A DNA stretch of 20,547 nucleotides from assembly GCA_902495355.1 (NCBI GenBank), contig CABUWV010000023.1, forward strand, positions 1 to 20,547, written 5' to 3'. A model generated the notes under the pieces. The model was given only the letters and a program-made list of their open reading frames with translations, searched no databases and had not been told where the DNA came from. This stretch comes from an uncultured Collinsella sp. GTDB taxonomy: Bacteria > Actinomycetota > Coriobacteriia > Coriobacteriales > Coriobacteriaceae. Below, one piece after another: positions 7,817-15,103 of this stretch. The position numbers were made by a program, and so were the translations under genes. The stretch's first letter is position 1. Each line of letters starts with the position of its first letter.

Positions 7817-8172
7817 CCGCGGTCTCGTCCTACATCGCCTACGCGCGGGCACTCAATAGGCTGGGTTGGACGCCGGCCGAGTTTGCGGTGGCGGAGTCGT
7901 TTGTCGTGCGCCTGCGCGGCATGCTGGGACGGCGTCCGGTTGCCGCCAACGGCCTGCCGCTCGTCATGGCGTTTCCACGCTGCTCTTCGGTCCATACGTG
8001 TTTTATGGCCTATCCCATCGACATCGCCTTCATCGATGCACGCGGCAATATCCTCGCGCGCTACGAAAACGTATGTCCCTGGTGTATGTGCTCCTGCCCC
8101 GGCGCCTGGGCGGTATTGGAACGCCCTTCAATCCTCGCTACACCTCCCGCCCTCCAACAAGTGCCGGCGTAA
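7813..8172 (+). CDS. DUF192 family protein at the end of the Tad operon
   Basis: The 119-residue protein matches the DUF192 pattern: GMLGRRP near residues 36-42, a SVHT-C-FM core at 59-65, PIDIAFID at 68-75 and CPGAWAVLE near the end. The biochemical role of the family is not established, and members are often found next to Tad genes. The GTG at 7813 overlaps the preceding stop by four bases (GTGA) and follows a G-rich ribosome site, so I prefer it to an in-frame ATG at 7792. Unusual points are a cluster of four cysteines at residues 88-95 (C-PW-C-M-C-S-C) and others at 57 and 63, which could form a metal or redox site. No clear terminator follows. Confidence 0.8.
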   Translation: MTAVSSYIAYARALNRLGWTPAEFAVAESFVVRLRGMLGRRPVAANGLPLVMAFPRCSSVHTCFMAYPIDIAFIDARGNILARYENVCPWCMCSCPGAWAVLERPSILATPPALQQVPA

Positions 8173-8191
8173 GAGATTGGCGACAGCGGAC

Positions 8192-8206
8192 TTTCGTCAT
8201 ACGAAA
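8192..8206. promoter_or_regulatory. Palindromic operator candidate of the toxin-antitoxin pair
   Basis: The sequence holds TTTCGT and ACGAAA as perfect six-base arms around a CAT spacer, about 25 bases ahead of the toxin ATG, with a possible -10 (taagat, 8212-8217) right after it. Ribbon-helix-helix antitoxins commonly bind such palindromes to repress their own operon. The operator role is inferred from position and symmetry. Confidence 0.45.
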
Positions 8207-8231
8207 TTGGGTAAGATGGAGGAGAAGATGC

Positions 8232-8498
8232 ATGGATGTTGAGATTCATCCCAACGCTAAAAAGCACCTGACGGAAAAGCAGGTGCTTAGCGCTTGGCTT
8301 GCGGTTACTGAGTGCATTCGTCGCGAGTCGAAGGACGAGCCGCCGAGATGGCTTGCGATTGGATGGCTCCCAGACGGACGAAGCGTGGAGCTTGTCGCGG
8401 TCGAGCTTGTCCGTGGGTGGCTTATCATTCATGCCTTGTCTCCAGTCCAGAAGAAATTTTGGCAGGAGATTGAACAGGCTCGGCAAAGGGGTCGATGA
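8232..8498 (+). CDS. Putative BrnT-like toxin
   Basis: This 88-residue protein starts at the ATG at 8232 after a gaggag ribosome site; the frame is open further upstream inside the DUF192 gene, but no earlier start makes sense. The core reads KDEPPRWLAIGWLPDGRSVE followed by a strand GWLIIHALSP, the order of strands seen in BrnT-type (RelE-like fold) toxins. Family membership is inferred from this layout, its size and the ribbon-helix-helix partner downstream, and not from a signature residue. It comes before its partner, as in brnTA operons. If it is a toxin, it probably acts on RNA or translation. It may instead be a degenerate or non-toxic relative. Confidence 0.6.
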   Translation: MDVEIHPNAKKHLTEKQVLSAWLAVTECIRRESKDEPPRWLAIGWLPDGRSVELVAVELVRGWLIIHALSPVQKKFWQEIEQARQRGR

Positions 8499-8782
8499 TG
8501 GGCAAGACGTATACGGCCGCTAATGGTCAGGTTGTAACGGATGAAATGATTGACGCGTGGTGCGAGTCGTACGAGCGCGGAGAGTTTCCGGATGGCGAAC
8601 ACACCGTTGGTGGGATCGTGCATGGACGGCCCCCGCTCTCAGGTGAGGGGACGGCAACGCTGTCGGTCAAGATTCCTCTGGGAATGAAGGAGGCCATTCG
8701 TCGACGGGCGGCTGCCGAGGGGATGACGCCAAGTGAGTTTGCCCGTGCGGCTCTGAGTGAAAAACTTCTTGCTGCCGGCTGA
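8495..8782 (+). CDS. Ribbon-helix-helix antitoxin-like protein
   Basis: This 95-residue protein ends with a strand-helix-helix block (ATLSVKIP, then about 15 residues, then TPSEFARAALSEKL) that fits a ribbon-helix-helix DNA-binding fold of the CopG/MetJ type. The N-terminal half (TDEMIDAWCESYERGEFPDG) resembles the partner-binding segment found on such antitoxins. It overlaps the toxin stop by four bases (ATGATG). The ribosome site aaagggg at 8485-8491 is better spaced for the second ATG at 8498, which may be the true start. It would neutralise the upstream protein and repress the operon through the palindrome at 8192. Confidence 0.72.
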   Translation: MMGKTYTAANGQVVTDEMIDAWCESYERGEFPDGEHTVGGIVHGRPPLSGEGTATLSVKIPLGMKEAIRRRAAAEGMTPSEFARAALSEKLLAAG

Positions 8783-8845
8783 TGCCTCTGACGTGCCGAT
8801 TTATAGAACCGAGGCTGTGCTCAAAAACTTTTTTAAAATTCTCGG

Positions 8846-8873
8846 TTGACCGGAACGCGTCCTTGGTTATACT
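8846..8873 (+). promoter_or_regulatory. Sigma-70-type promoter of tRNA-Phe
   Basis: A TTGACC -35 box (8846-8851) and a TATACT -10 box (8868-8873) are 16 bases apart. The tRNA gene starts about 32 bases after the -10, leaving a short leader. Confidence 0.8.
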
Positions 8874-8905
8874 AATCAAGCCTTGAAACAAGGCACACCT
8901 CAAAT

Positions 8906-8978
<73 letters not shown>

Positions 8979-8991
8979 CCTTGAATTGACT

Positions 8992-9022
8992 AGGACCTCT
9001 GCAAAGGGGTCCTTTTCTTTTA
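8992..9022 (+). terminator. Intrinsic terminator of tRNA-Phe
   Basis: A nine-pair stem (8992-9000 with 9005-9013, one G-U pair) closes a GCAA tetraloop and is followed by a T-rich run, TTTTCTTTTATT. Confidence 0.88.
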
Positions 9023-9033
9023 TTGAGGGCTCT

Positions 9034-9209
9034 GCGGAAATTGCGTCCCGGAATTTGGCTTCAGAGTGGGATGCGTTTTCCGCTTTGAGGCCGCTTGGGA
9101 AAGCGCGACCCGGAATCCGGCGTCAGAATGGGATGTGCTTTCCTTTTGCGGTCTTTGGCGGAAACTGCGTCCCAGATCCCGCGCTCAGAACGGGATGCGC
9201 TTTTCGGCC
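9034..9209. repeat. Three 62-bp-spaced degenerate hairpin repeats
   Basis: Three related units repeat at exactly 62 bp; the shared TCAGA-x-x-GGGAT core starts at 9061, 9123 and 9185. Each unit is itself an imperfect inverted repeat: arms 9034-9049/9068-9083, 9097-9111/9130-9144 and 9157-9173/9192-9209. About 14 of 15 or 15 of 16 positions in the first two can pair if G-U is allowed. The units differ in sequence while keeping the fold, which resembles a REP/BIME-like cluster. The open frames that cross this region look like shadows of the repeats. Confidence 0.8.
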
Positions 9210-9289
9210 GCCTACTTCCGGCGCATATGTACATCTCGGCGCGCCATCTCGGGCCCGCCCAGATATTCCTCCCGCTTTTGCGCCACTTT

Positions 9290-9394
9290 ACAGACCGTTC
9301 GGTCGTCTGTCCGCACGCGCGGGTATACTCAAAACGATACTTTTCCTATGCAATACGATGCAGGCGCGGCCTGCACGATCCGAAGGGGGCAGTG
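9290..9394 (+). promoter_or_regulatory. Upstream region of the GH5 gene with two inverted repeats
   Basis: A likely -10 box, TATACT, lies at 9324-9329; no good -35 is visible. An inverted repeat, ACAGAC/GTCTGT (9290-9295 and 9305-9310), sits where the -35 would be and could bind a regulator. A second one, TGCAGGC/GCCTGCA (9359-9365 and 9369-9375), lies in the presumed leader just ahead of the ribosome site (aaggggg, 9383-9389). Both roles are inferred. Confidence 0.4.
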
Positions 9395-10456
9395 ATGGAG
9401 AGGATACTCGGCGTTAATCTCTCTGGCTGGTTTATTCCCGAGCCTTGGGTGACCCCGTCGCTGTACGCGGCGACCGGTGCATCCAACGCGGCCGAGCTGC
9501 AGGAGGCCATGGGCGCCGCCGCCTATAACGAGCGCATGCGCCGTCATTACGAGACGTTTGTGAGCGAGGACGATTTCCGCCGCATGGCGCAGATCGGTCT
9601 CAATGCCGTGCGTCTGCCGGTGCCCTGGTATGCCTTTGGCTCGCAGGAGTCCGATGCGTCCTACATCTCGGTTGTCGACTACATCGACCGTGCAATTGAG
9701 TGGGCTGCCAAGTACGACATCCGCGTGCTGCTTGATCTGGCGACGGTGCCCGGTGGCCAGGGCGATTCCAACGATTCGCCCGCCACGCCAGAGGCTGTTG
9801 CCGAGTGGCATTCGTCCACCAACGGTCGTCATGTCGCGCTCGACGTGCTCGAGCGCCTGGCCGATCGCTACGGCGAGGCCGAGAGCCTGCTGGGCATTGA
9901 GCTGCTGGACACGCCGCAGATGAGCGTCCGCAAGAGCCTCTTCACCATGACGGATGGCATTCCGGCGCACTACCTGCGCAACTTCTATCGCGACGCCTAC
10001 GAGCTCGTCCGTTCGTATATGCCCGAGGATAAGATCGTCGTCTTCTCGTCGTCGGGGCATCCCAACGAGTGGAAGCATTTTATGCGCGGCGCCAAGTACA
10101 AGAACGTCTACATGGACCTTCACCTGTACCATTACCGCGACGAGCATGCGCTCGACATCACGAGCCCCCGCGGGCTGACGACGGCGATTTCGCGTAACAA
10201 GCGCGAGCTTAAAGAAGCGATTTCGACTGGGTTCCCCGTGCTGGTGGGCGAATGGTCGGGCGCGGCGATCTTTGCCAACTCGTCGGTTACGCCCGAGGGC
10301 CGCAATGCCTACGAGCGCGTGTTTATCGCCAATCAGCTGGCTTCGTTTGCGCCGGCTGCCGGTTGGTTCTTCCAAACGTGGAAGACCGAGAAGCGCATTG
10401 CAGCATGGGACGCCCGCGCGGCGCTCGGTACGCTCGAGCGCGGCATGATTGAATAG
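9395..10456 (+). CDS. GH5-type exo-glucanase-like protein, catalytic acid/base apparently lost
   Basis: This 353-residue protein looks like a cytoplasmic member of glycoside hydrolase family 5 near the exo-beta-1,3-glucanases. The N-terminus GVNLSGWFIPEPWVTPSLY closely follows their GVNLGGW-x-x-x-EPWITPS pattern, and VRLPVPWYAF fits the RLP strand. The nucleophile motif GEWSG places Glu at residue 286. The normal ELLNEP motif, which carries the acid/base Glu, reads ELLDTP here (Asp172-Thr173-Pro174), so that residue is missing. No signal peptide is seen. The ATG at 9395 follows a good ribosome site; the longer frame from 9095 crosses the repeats and is rejected. It may be an inactive or altered enzyme, or a carbohydrate-binding protein. 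The rsmI gene follows closely. Confidence 0.82.
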   Translation: MERILGVNLSGWFIPEPWVTPSLYAATGASNAAELQEAMGAAAYNERMRRHYETFVSEDDFRRMAQIGLNAVRLPVPWYAFGSQESDASYISVVDYIDRAIEWAAKYDIRVLLDLATVPGGQGDSNDSPATPEAVAEWHSSTNGRHVALDVLERLADRYGEAESLLGIELLDTPQMSVRKSLFTMTDGIPAHYLRNFYRDAYELVRSYMPEDKIVVFSSSGHPNEWKHFMRGAKYKNVYMDLHLYHYRDEHALDITSPRGLTTAISRNKRELKEAISTGFPVLVGEWSGAAIFANSSVTPEGRNAYERVFIANQLASFAPAAGWFFQTWKTEKRIAAWDARAALGTLERGMIE

Positions 10457-10462
10457 GTTGAT

Positions 10463-11341
10463 ATGACGCAAAACAGCGCCCATACGGGCAAACTCTATGT
10501 GGTCGGCACGCCCATCGGCAACCTGGGCGACCTGTCCCCGCGCGTTGGCGAGACCTTTGCCGCTGCCGATGTCATCTGCTGCGAAGACACGCGCGTGACG
10601 TCAAAGCTGCTGATGCACCTGGGCATTTCCAAGCCGCTTGTCCGTTGCGACGAGAATGTGATCGCCAGCCGCGCCGTCGGCCTGGTCGACCGTCTGCTGG
10701 CGGGGGAGACCCTCGCTTTTGCCTCGGACGCCGGCATGCCGAGTGTGTCCGATCCCGGACAGGCGCTGGTCGAGGCGGCGCGTGAGGCCGATGTGCCCGT
10801 TGAAGTTATTCCCGGGCCCTCTGCTTGCGTCACGGCGCTCGTTTCGTCCGGCATTCCCTGCGAGCATTTTTTCTTCGAGGGCTTTTTGGGCCGAAAGCAC
10901 GGCGACCGCGTGCGCCGTTTACAGCGCCTTGCCGTGGTGCCCGGCGCACTCATCTTCTACGAGTCTCCACATCGCATCGTGGCGACGCTCGAGGCCGTGG
11001 CGGAGGTCTTTCCCCAGCGTGAGGTTGCCGTCTGCCGCGAACTCACCAAGCTGCACGAGGAGGTCTTGCGCGGGCCCGCTGCTCAGCTTGCCGAGGAGCT
11101 GCGTGCTCGCGGCGAGGTAAAGGGCGAGATTGCGCTGGTCATCGCGCCGCCGAGCGAGGATGAGGAGGCCGGTATCGTGCCGGTTGGCGCCGCGGCAGCG
11201 GATCCCGACGAGGCCCTGCGCGAGGATATCCGCGCCGCGCTCGAGGAGGGGGAGCCCGCCTCTGCGGTGGCCAAGCGCCTGTCTCAGAAGTATTCGCGCC
11301 GCAAGCGCGATGTCTATGCCATGGTGCTCGATATGCAATAG
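10463..11341 (+). CDS. rsmI: RsmI, 16S rRNA C1402 2'-O-methyltransferase
   Basis: This 292-residue protein belongs to the SAM-dependent tetrapyrrole methylase superfamily and matches RsmI, which methylates the ribose of C1402 in 16S rRNA. Clear family motifs are VVGTPIGNLGDLSPR near residues 13-27, CCEDTRVT near 45-52, ASDAGMPSVSDPG near 88-100, EVIPGPSA near 113-120 and IFYESPHR near 166-173. An extra alanine/acid-rich stretch and a basic C-terminus end the protein, as in many RsmI proteins. It starts six bases after the GH5 gene and is probably co-transcribed with it; a strong ribosome site is not seen. Confidence 0.95.
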   Translation: MTQNSAHTGKLYVVGTPIGNLGDLSPRVGETFAAADVICCEDTRVTSKLLMHLGISKPLVRCDENVIASRAVGLVDRLLAGETLAFASDAGMPSVSDPGQALVEAAREADVPVEVIPGPSACVTALVSSGIPCEHFFFEGFLGRKHGDRVRRLQRLAVVPGALIFYESPHRIVATLEAVAEVFPQREVAVCRELTKLHEEVLRGPAAQLAEELRARGEVKGEIALVIAPPSEDEEAGIVPVGAAAADPDEALREDIRAALEEGEPASAVAKRLSQKYSRRKRDVYAMVLDMQ

Positions 11342-11410
11342 ATGGAGGATATCCAGCCCTTGCGCTAGAATCATCCCCTGTATGCAACGTTTTTCTGGAG
11401 GACAAACCCC

Positions 11411-13012
11411 ATGGATCAAAGCAAGCCTTCGTTCTTTATCACGACGCCCATCTACTACGTCAACGCCGATCCGCACCTGGGCACGGCTTATTCCACCATC
11501 ATCGCCGACGTTCAGGCTCGCTATCGCCGCTCCGCCGGCTATAACGTCAAGTTCCTGACCGGCATGGACGAGCACGGCGAGAAGGTCGCCGAGGCCGCAG
11601 CCAAGCACAACATGACACCGCAGGAGTGGACCGACAGCCAGGCTCCGCACTTCAAGGAGCTTTGGAGCAAGCTCGAGATTTCCAACGACGACTTCATCCG
11701 CACCACCGAGCCGCGCCAGCATCATGCCGTGCAGTACCTGTGGGAGCGCATGAAGGAGTCCGGCTACCTGTATAAGGGCAGCTACGACGGTTGGTATTGC
11801 GTGCCTGACGAGACCTACTTCACTGATACGCAGGTCCAGAAGGGCGACGAGGAATACGGCAGCGTCGGCCAGCACCTGTGCCCCGACTGCCACCGTCCGC
11901 TTGAGCGCGTGCAGGAGGAGTCCTACTTCTTTAAGCTTTCCGCCTTCCAGGACAAGCTGCTCAAGCTCTATGACGAGCACCCCGACTTTGTCGAGCCTGC
12001 GTTCCGCATGAACGAGGTACGTAGCTTTGTCGAGGGCGGCCTCAACGACCTTTCCGTGAGCCGTACGAGCTTTGACTGGGGCATTCAGGTCCCGTTTGAC
12101 GAGGGTCACGTGACCTACGTGTGGTTCGATGCGCTGCTCAACTATATGACGGCCGTCGGCTACGGTGTCGACACCGACGAGGCGCGTGCCGAGCTGGCCT
12201 ATCGCTGGCCCGCGCAGTTCCACATCGTGGGCAAGGACATCATCCGCTTCCACTGCGTCATTTGGCCCGCCATGCTCATGGCCATCGGCGAGGCCCTGCC
12301 CGAGCACGTCTTTGCCCACGGCTTCCTGACCGTGCGCAATGCCGAGACCGGCAAAGCCGAGAAGATGTCCAAGAGCCGCGGCAACGCCATCGCTCCGCAG
12401 GACGTTATCGACATGTTGGGCGTCGAGGGCTATCGCTACTACTTCATGACCGACGTCGTCCCCGGCACCGACGGTGCCATCAGCTTCGACCGCATGGAGC
12501 AGGTCTACAACGCCGACCTGGCCAACAGCTGGGGCAACCTTATCTCGCGTTCGCTCAACATGAGCGGCAAGTACTTTGACGGTTGCGCGCCCGCCAAGCC
12601 CGCATCGTTCGATGCGTTCGACAACCCGTTGGCAAAGATTGCCGATGGCCTGGTCGATCGCTACATGGCCAAGATGGACGTGCTCGATTACGGTGGAGCT
12701 AAGGACGAGGTCATGGAGCTCATCCATGCCGCCAACCACTACATCGAGGACTCCGAGCCCTGGGCGCTTGCCAAGGACGAGGCCAAGGCTGACGAGCTGG
12801 CGTTTGTGATCTACAACCTGCTCGAGGCCATCCGCATTGCCGCTCACCTGCTGATGCCGCTCATCCCCCAGACTTCTGCCGAGGCCCTGCGCCGCCTGTC
12901 CTGCGAGGACGAGGCCGCGAGCGACGACCTCAAGGGCATTTGCGCTTGGGGCCTGCTTGCCGGTGGTCAGCCCGTCGAGAAGGGCGAGCCGCTGTTCCCG
13001 CGTCTGGGCTAA
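11411..13012 (+). CDS. metG: Methionyl-tRNA synthetase
   Basis: This 533-residue class I synthetase charges tRNA-Met. The HIGH signature is HLGT (His at residue 22) within TTPIYYVNADPHLGTAY, and KMSKS is at residues 318-322. The connective domain holds a CPDC knuckle, while the first knuckle position (YCVPDETYF) has only one cysteine, so metal binding is probably reduced to one site or absent. The protein ends soon after the anticodon-binding helical domain and lacks the C-terminal Trbp111-like tRNA-binding domain found in longer bacterial forms. The ribosome site ctggagg precedes the ATG; a TAGAAT at 11366 could be a -10 box. No T-box leader is seen. Confidence 0.96.
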   Translation: MDQSKPSFFITTPIYYVNADPHLGTAYSTIIADVQARYRRSAGYNVKFLTGMDEHGEKVAEAAAKHNMTPQEWTDSQAPHFKELWSKLEISNDDFIRTTEPRQHHAVQYLWERMKESGYLYKGSYDGWYCVPDETYFTDTQVQKGDEEYGSVGQHLCPDCHRPLERVQEESYFFKLSAFQDKLLKLYDEHPDFVEPAFRMNEVRSFVEGGLNDLSVSRTSFDWGIQVPFDEGHVTYVWFDALLNYMTAVGYGVDTDEARAELAYRWPAQFHIVGKDIIRFHCVIWPAMLMAIGEALPEHVFAHGFLTVRNAETGKAEKMSKSRGNAIAPQDVIDMLGVEGYRYYFMTDVVPGTDGAISFDRMEQVYNADLANSWGNLISRSLNMSGKYFDGCAPAKPASFDAFDNPLAKIADGLVDRYMAKMDVLDYGGAKDEVMELIHAANHYIEDSEPWALAKDEAKADELAFVIYNLLEAIRIAAHLLMPLIPQTSAEALRRLSCEDEAASDDLKGICAWGLLAGGQPVEKGEPLFPRLG

Positions 13013-13051
13013 GCCGCTGCGCGCCATATCGGCAATTTGCTGTTTAGCTGT

Positions 13052-13090
13052 AAGGGCATGGCCGCAACGGTCCATGCCCTTTTGCTTTAC
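13052..13090 (+). terminator. Intrinsic terminator after metG
   Basis: A perfect ten-pair stem, AAGGGCATGG with CCATGCCCTT (13052-13061 and 13072-13081), encloses a loop that can add a short CCG/CGG helix, followed by TTGCTTTACG. The T-run is broken. Confidence 0.75.
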
Positions 13091-13119
13091 GATGCAGCCA
13101 CCATGTTAAGGAGGCAACC

Positions 13120-13980
13120 ATGACAACTTCGCCTTTGGCAAACCCCACGGCAACTAGGGAGCTGCTAGAGGAGTTTGGCCTTTCGACCAAGCATCGCCTG
13201 GGCCAGAACTTCCTGATCGACAACCATGTGATCGAACGTATCTGTGAGCTCGCTGAGCTTGCGGGCGATGAGCGCGTGCTCGAGGTCGGCCCGGGTTGCG
13301 GCACGCTGACGTTGGCCCTGCTGCAGGAGGCGGCGTGCGTTACGTCGATTGAGGCAGATCCCGAGCTCGAGCCGGTGCTCGATGCTCACGCCGCTGACTA
13401 TGCCAACTTCCGCTTTATCATGGGCGACGCGCTCAAAGTGACGCCGGAGCAGATTGAGCAGGCCGCCGGTGGTGAACCCACGGTGTTTGTCGCGAACTTG
13501 CCCTATAACGTGGCGGCGACAATCATCCTGCAGTTCTTCCAGACGATGCCCGCGCTCAAGCGCGCCGTCGTCATGGTGCAAAAGGAGGTTGCCGATCGTA
13601 TTGCCGCAACGCCGGGCAACAAGACCTATGGCGGCTACACGACAAAGCTCGGCCTGTATGCGCAGGTTACGGGTCGCTTTGAGGTGCCGCCGTGTTGCTT
13701 TATGCCGGCGCCGCACGTGGACTCGGCCGTCGTGCGTATCGACCGTGTTGACGGCGTGGTGCCCGAAGGACTCGACCGCGAGTTTGTGGCCCGCGTGATT
13801 GATGCTGCATTTGCTCAGCGTCGCAAGACCATTCGCAACTCCATGAGCGCCAACGGCTTTGCCAAGGACGTGCTCGATGCCGCCTTTGAGGCTTGCGGTA
13901 TCGCATCCACCACGCGCGCCGAAACGCTTGATGTTGCCGACTTTGTCCGCCTGGCCCAGGAGCTAATCCATGATGCCTAA
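13120..13980 (+). CDS. rsmA: RsmA (KsgA), 16S rRNA dimethyladenosine transferase
   Basis: This 286-residue protein dimethylates A1518 and A1519 in the 3' helix of 16S rRNA. The N-terminus has KHRLGQNFLID, the SAM-binding motif EVGPGCGTLTLAL starts at residue 55, and the catalytic NLPYN motif is at residues 126-130. The C-terminal helical domain contains QRRKTIRNSM, typical of KsgA. A very strong ribosome site (taaggagg) precedes the ATG. The last 11 bases overlap the start of tatD. These two genes are often neighbours in bacteria, commonly with tatD first, so the order is reversed here. Confidence 0.96.
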   Translation: MTTSPLANPTATRELLEEFGLSTKHRLGQNFLIDNHVIERICELAELAGDERVLEVGPGCGTLTLALLQEAACVTSIEADPELEPVLDAHAADYANFRFIMGDALKVTPEQIEQAAGGEPTVFVANLPYNVAATIILQFFQTMPALKRAVVMVQKEVADRIAATPGNKTYGGYTTKLGLYAQVTGRFEVPPCCFMPAPHVDSAVVRIDRVDGVVPEGLDREFVARVIDAAFAQRRKTIRNSMSANGFAKDVLDAAFEACGIASTTRAETLDVADFVRLAQELIHDA

Positions 13981-14887
13981 TGCCGCACGCGTGACGTTTA
14001 CCAAGAAAAAGAAGACGGTCGCCTGCCCCGTGCCCTTGGCACCGCTTGCCGACACGCATGCGCATCTGCTTTCGTTTTGGGGCAAAGAAGTGCCCGAGAC
14101 GCTCGTGCGCGCCAAAGCCGCGGGTGTCGACCTGTTGGTGACGATGTTCGACCCCATCGCTGACAAACGCAGCGTGACGGACTATAGCGACTGGCTCGTG
14201 CGCGAAATTCTGCCGATGCAGGATATCCCGCAGATCAAGTATCTTGCCGGCGTGCATCCGTATGGCGCGCCGGACTATACCGACGACGTTCACACACAGG
14301 TCGTTGCCGCACTCGATGACCCCTTATGCGCCGGTATTGGCGAAATCGGCCTGGACTACCACATGGATTACGACGACGACATCGCGCCGGCGCCCCATAG
14401 CGTGCAGATTGACTGCATGGCGCGCCAGCTCGAGCTTGCCGTGTGCCGTAACGTGCCGGTGGAGCTACATCTGCGCCACGAGGACACGGACCAGGAGCGC
14501 ACCTCGCACGTGGACGCCTACAACGCGCTTCGTGAGGTGGGCGTGCCCCAGGCCGGTTGTGTACTGCACTGCTTTGGCGAGGACCGCGCCACGATGGAGC
14601 GCTTTGTGGAGCTGGGCTGCTATATCGCCTATGGTGGTGCGGCCACCTTTAAGCGCAACGATGACGTGCGCGAGGCATTTGCGGCAACCCCACTCGATCG
14701 AATTTTGTTCGAGACGGATTGCCCGTATATGGCTCCGGAGCCCATCCGCGGTCTTGAATGCGAGTCCGCAATGATCTCCATTACGGCAAACGCGCTGGTT
14801 AACGACCGTGTCGATCGCACAGGTGAGGACGCCGAAACAATCGCGCAAGCCGCTTGGGAAAATGCCTGCAAACTTTTTCAAAAATAG
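13970..14887 (+). CDS. tatD: TatD family metal-dependent hydrolase (DNase-like)
   Basis: This 305-residue protein has a TIM-barrel amidohydrolase layout. The metal-binding HxH pair is at residues 30 and 32 (ADTHAHL), GEIGLDYH follows near residue 121, HCFGE near residue 201, and the late TDCPYMAPEP block carries the last metal-binding Asp. TatD proteins are metal-dependent nucleases linked to DNA quality control. Compared with the family it has a short lysine-rich N-terminal extension before the first strand; whether translation starts at the first or the second Met codon (13970 or 13973) cannot be told. It overlaps the rsmA stop by 11 bases and is probably translationally coupled. Confidence 0.9.
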   Translation: MMPNAARVTFTKKKKTVACPVPLAPLADTHAHLLSFWGKEVPETLVRAKAAGVDLLVTMFDPIADKRSVTDYSDWLVREILPMQDIPQIKYLAGVHPYGAPDYTDDVHTQVVAALDDPLCAGIGEIGLDYHMDYDDDIAPAPHSVQIDCMARQLELAVCRNVPVELHLRHEDTDQERTSHVDAYNALREVGVPQAGCVLHCFGEDRATMERFVELGCYIAYGGAATFKRNDDVREAFAATPLDRILFETDCPYMAPEPIRGLECESAMISITANALVNDRVDRTGEDAETIAQAAWENACKLFQK

Positions 14888-14890
14888 TTC

Positions 14891-14919
14891 TTGCGTTCGC
14901 GGTGGCGCTCCGTTATTCT
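14891..14919 (+). promoter_or_regulatory. Promoter of tRNA-Leu
   Basis: TTGCGT (14891-14896) and TATTCT (14914-14919) are 17 bases apart, and the tRNA begins 12 bases later. It starts just after the tatD stop. Confidence 0.7.
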
Positions 14920-14930
14920 AATTCCTGCAC

Positions 14931-15017
14931 GCGGGCGTGGCGGAATTGGCAGACGCGTACGGTTCAGGTCCGTATGGGGGCAACCCCATGAAGGTTCAAG
15001 TCCTTTCGCCCGCACCA
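14931..15017 (+). tRNA. tRNA-Leu (anticodon CAG)
   Basis: The acceptor stem GCGGGCG pairs with CGCCCGC, the anticodon stem TACGG/CCGTA holds loop TTCAGGT with anticodon CAG, and a long variable arm (about TGGGGGCAACCCCA) marks a class II tRNA. The T-loop is TTCAAGT. CCA is present after the discriminator A, at 15015-15017. Confidence 0.96.
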
Positions 15018-15024
15018 TTGATTG

Positions 15025-15057
15025 AAAAGCTCCCAGCAATGGGGGCTTTTTTGTTTT
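15025..15057 (+). terminator. Intrinsic terminator of tRNA-Leu
   Basis: The stem AAAAGCTCCCA with TGGGGGCTTTT (15025-15035 and 15040-15050, one G-U pair) closes a GCAA tetraloop, followed by TTGTTTT. Confidence 0.88.
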
Positions 15058-15103
15058 GGGCCGTTTTGGCAGATTTGACATATCGATTTCGCGCGGTAGA
15101 TGT

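Noticed and set aside
9034..9209. CRISPR array
   Set aside because: The units are degenerate, the period includes the variable part, there are only about three copies, and no cas gene is near.
9329..10483. A 384-residue open frame on the - strand opposite the GH5 gene
   Set aside because: The + strand has clear family motifs; the - strand product is arginine-rich and unrecognisable.
11342..11410. T-box leader before metG
   Set aside because: The gap is only 69 bases and has no T-box sequence or specifier stem. The gap before serS also lacks one.
10919..13075. A 718-residue open frame on the - strand across rsmI and metG
   Set aside because: It lies opposite two certain genes. Long antisense frames are expected in GC-rich genes with strong third-position bias, and it shows no domain or ribosome site.
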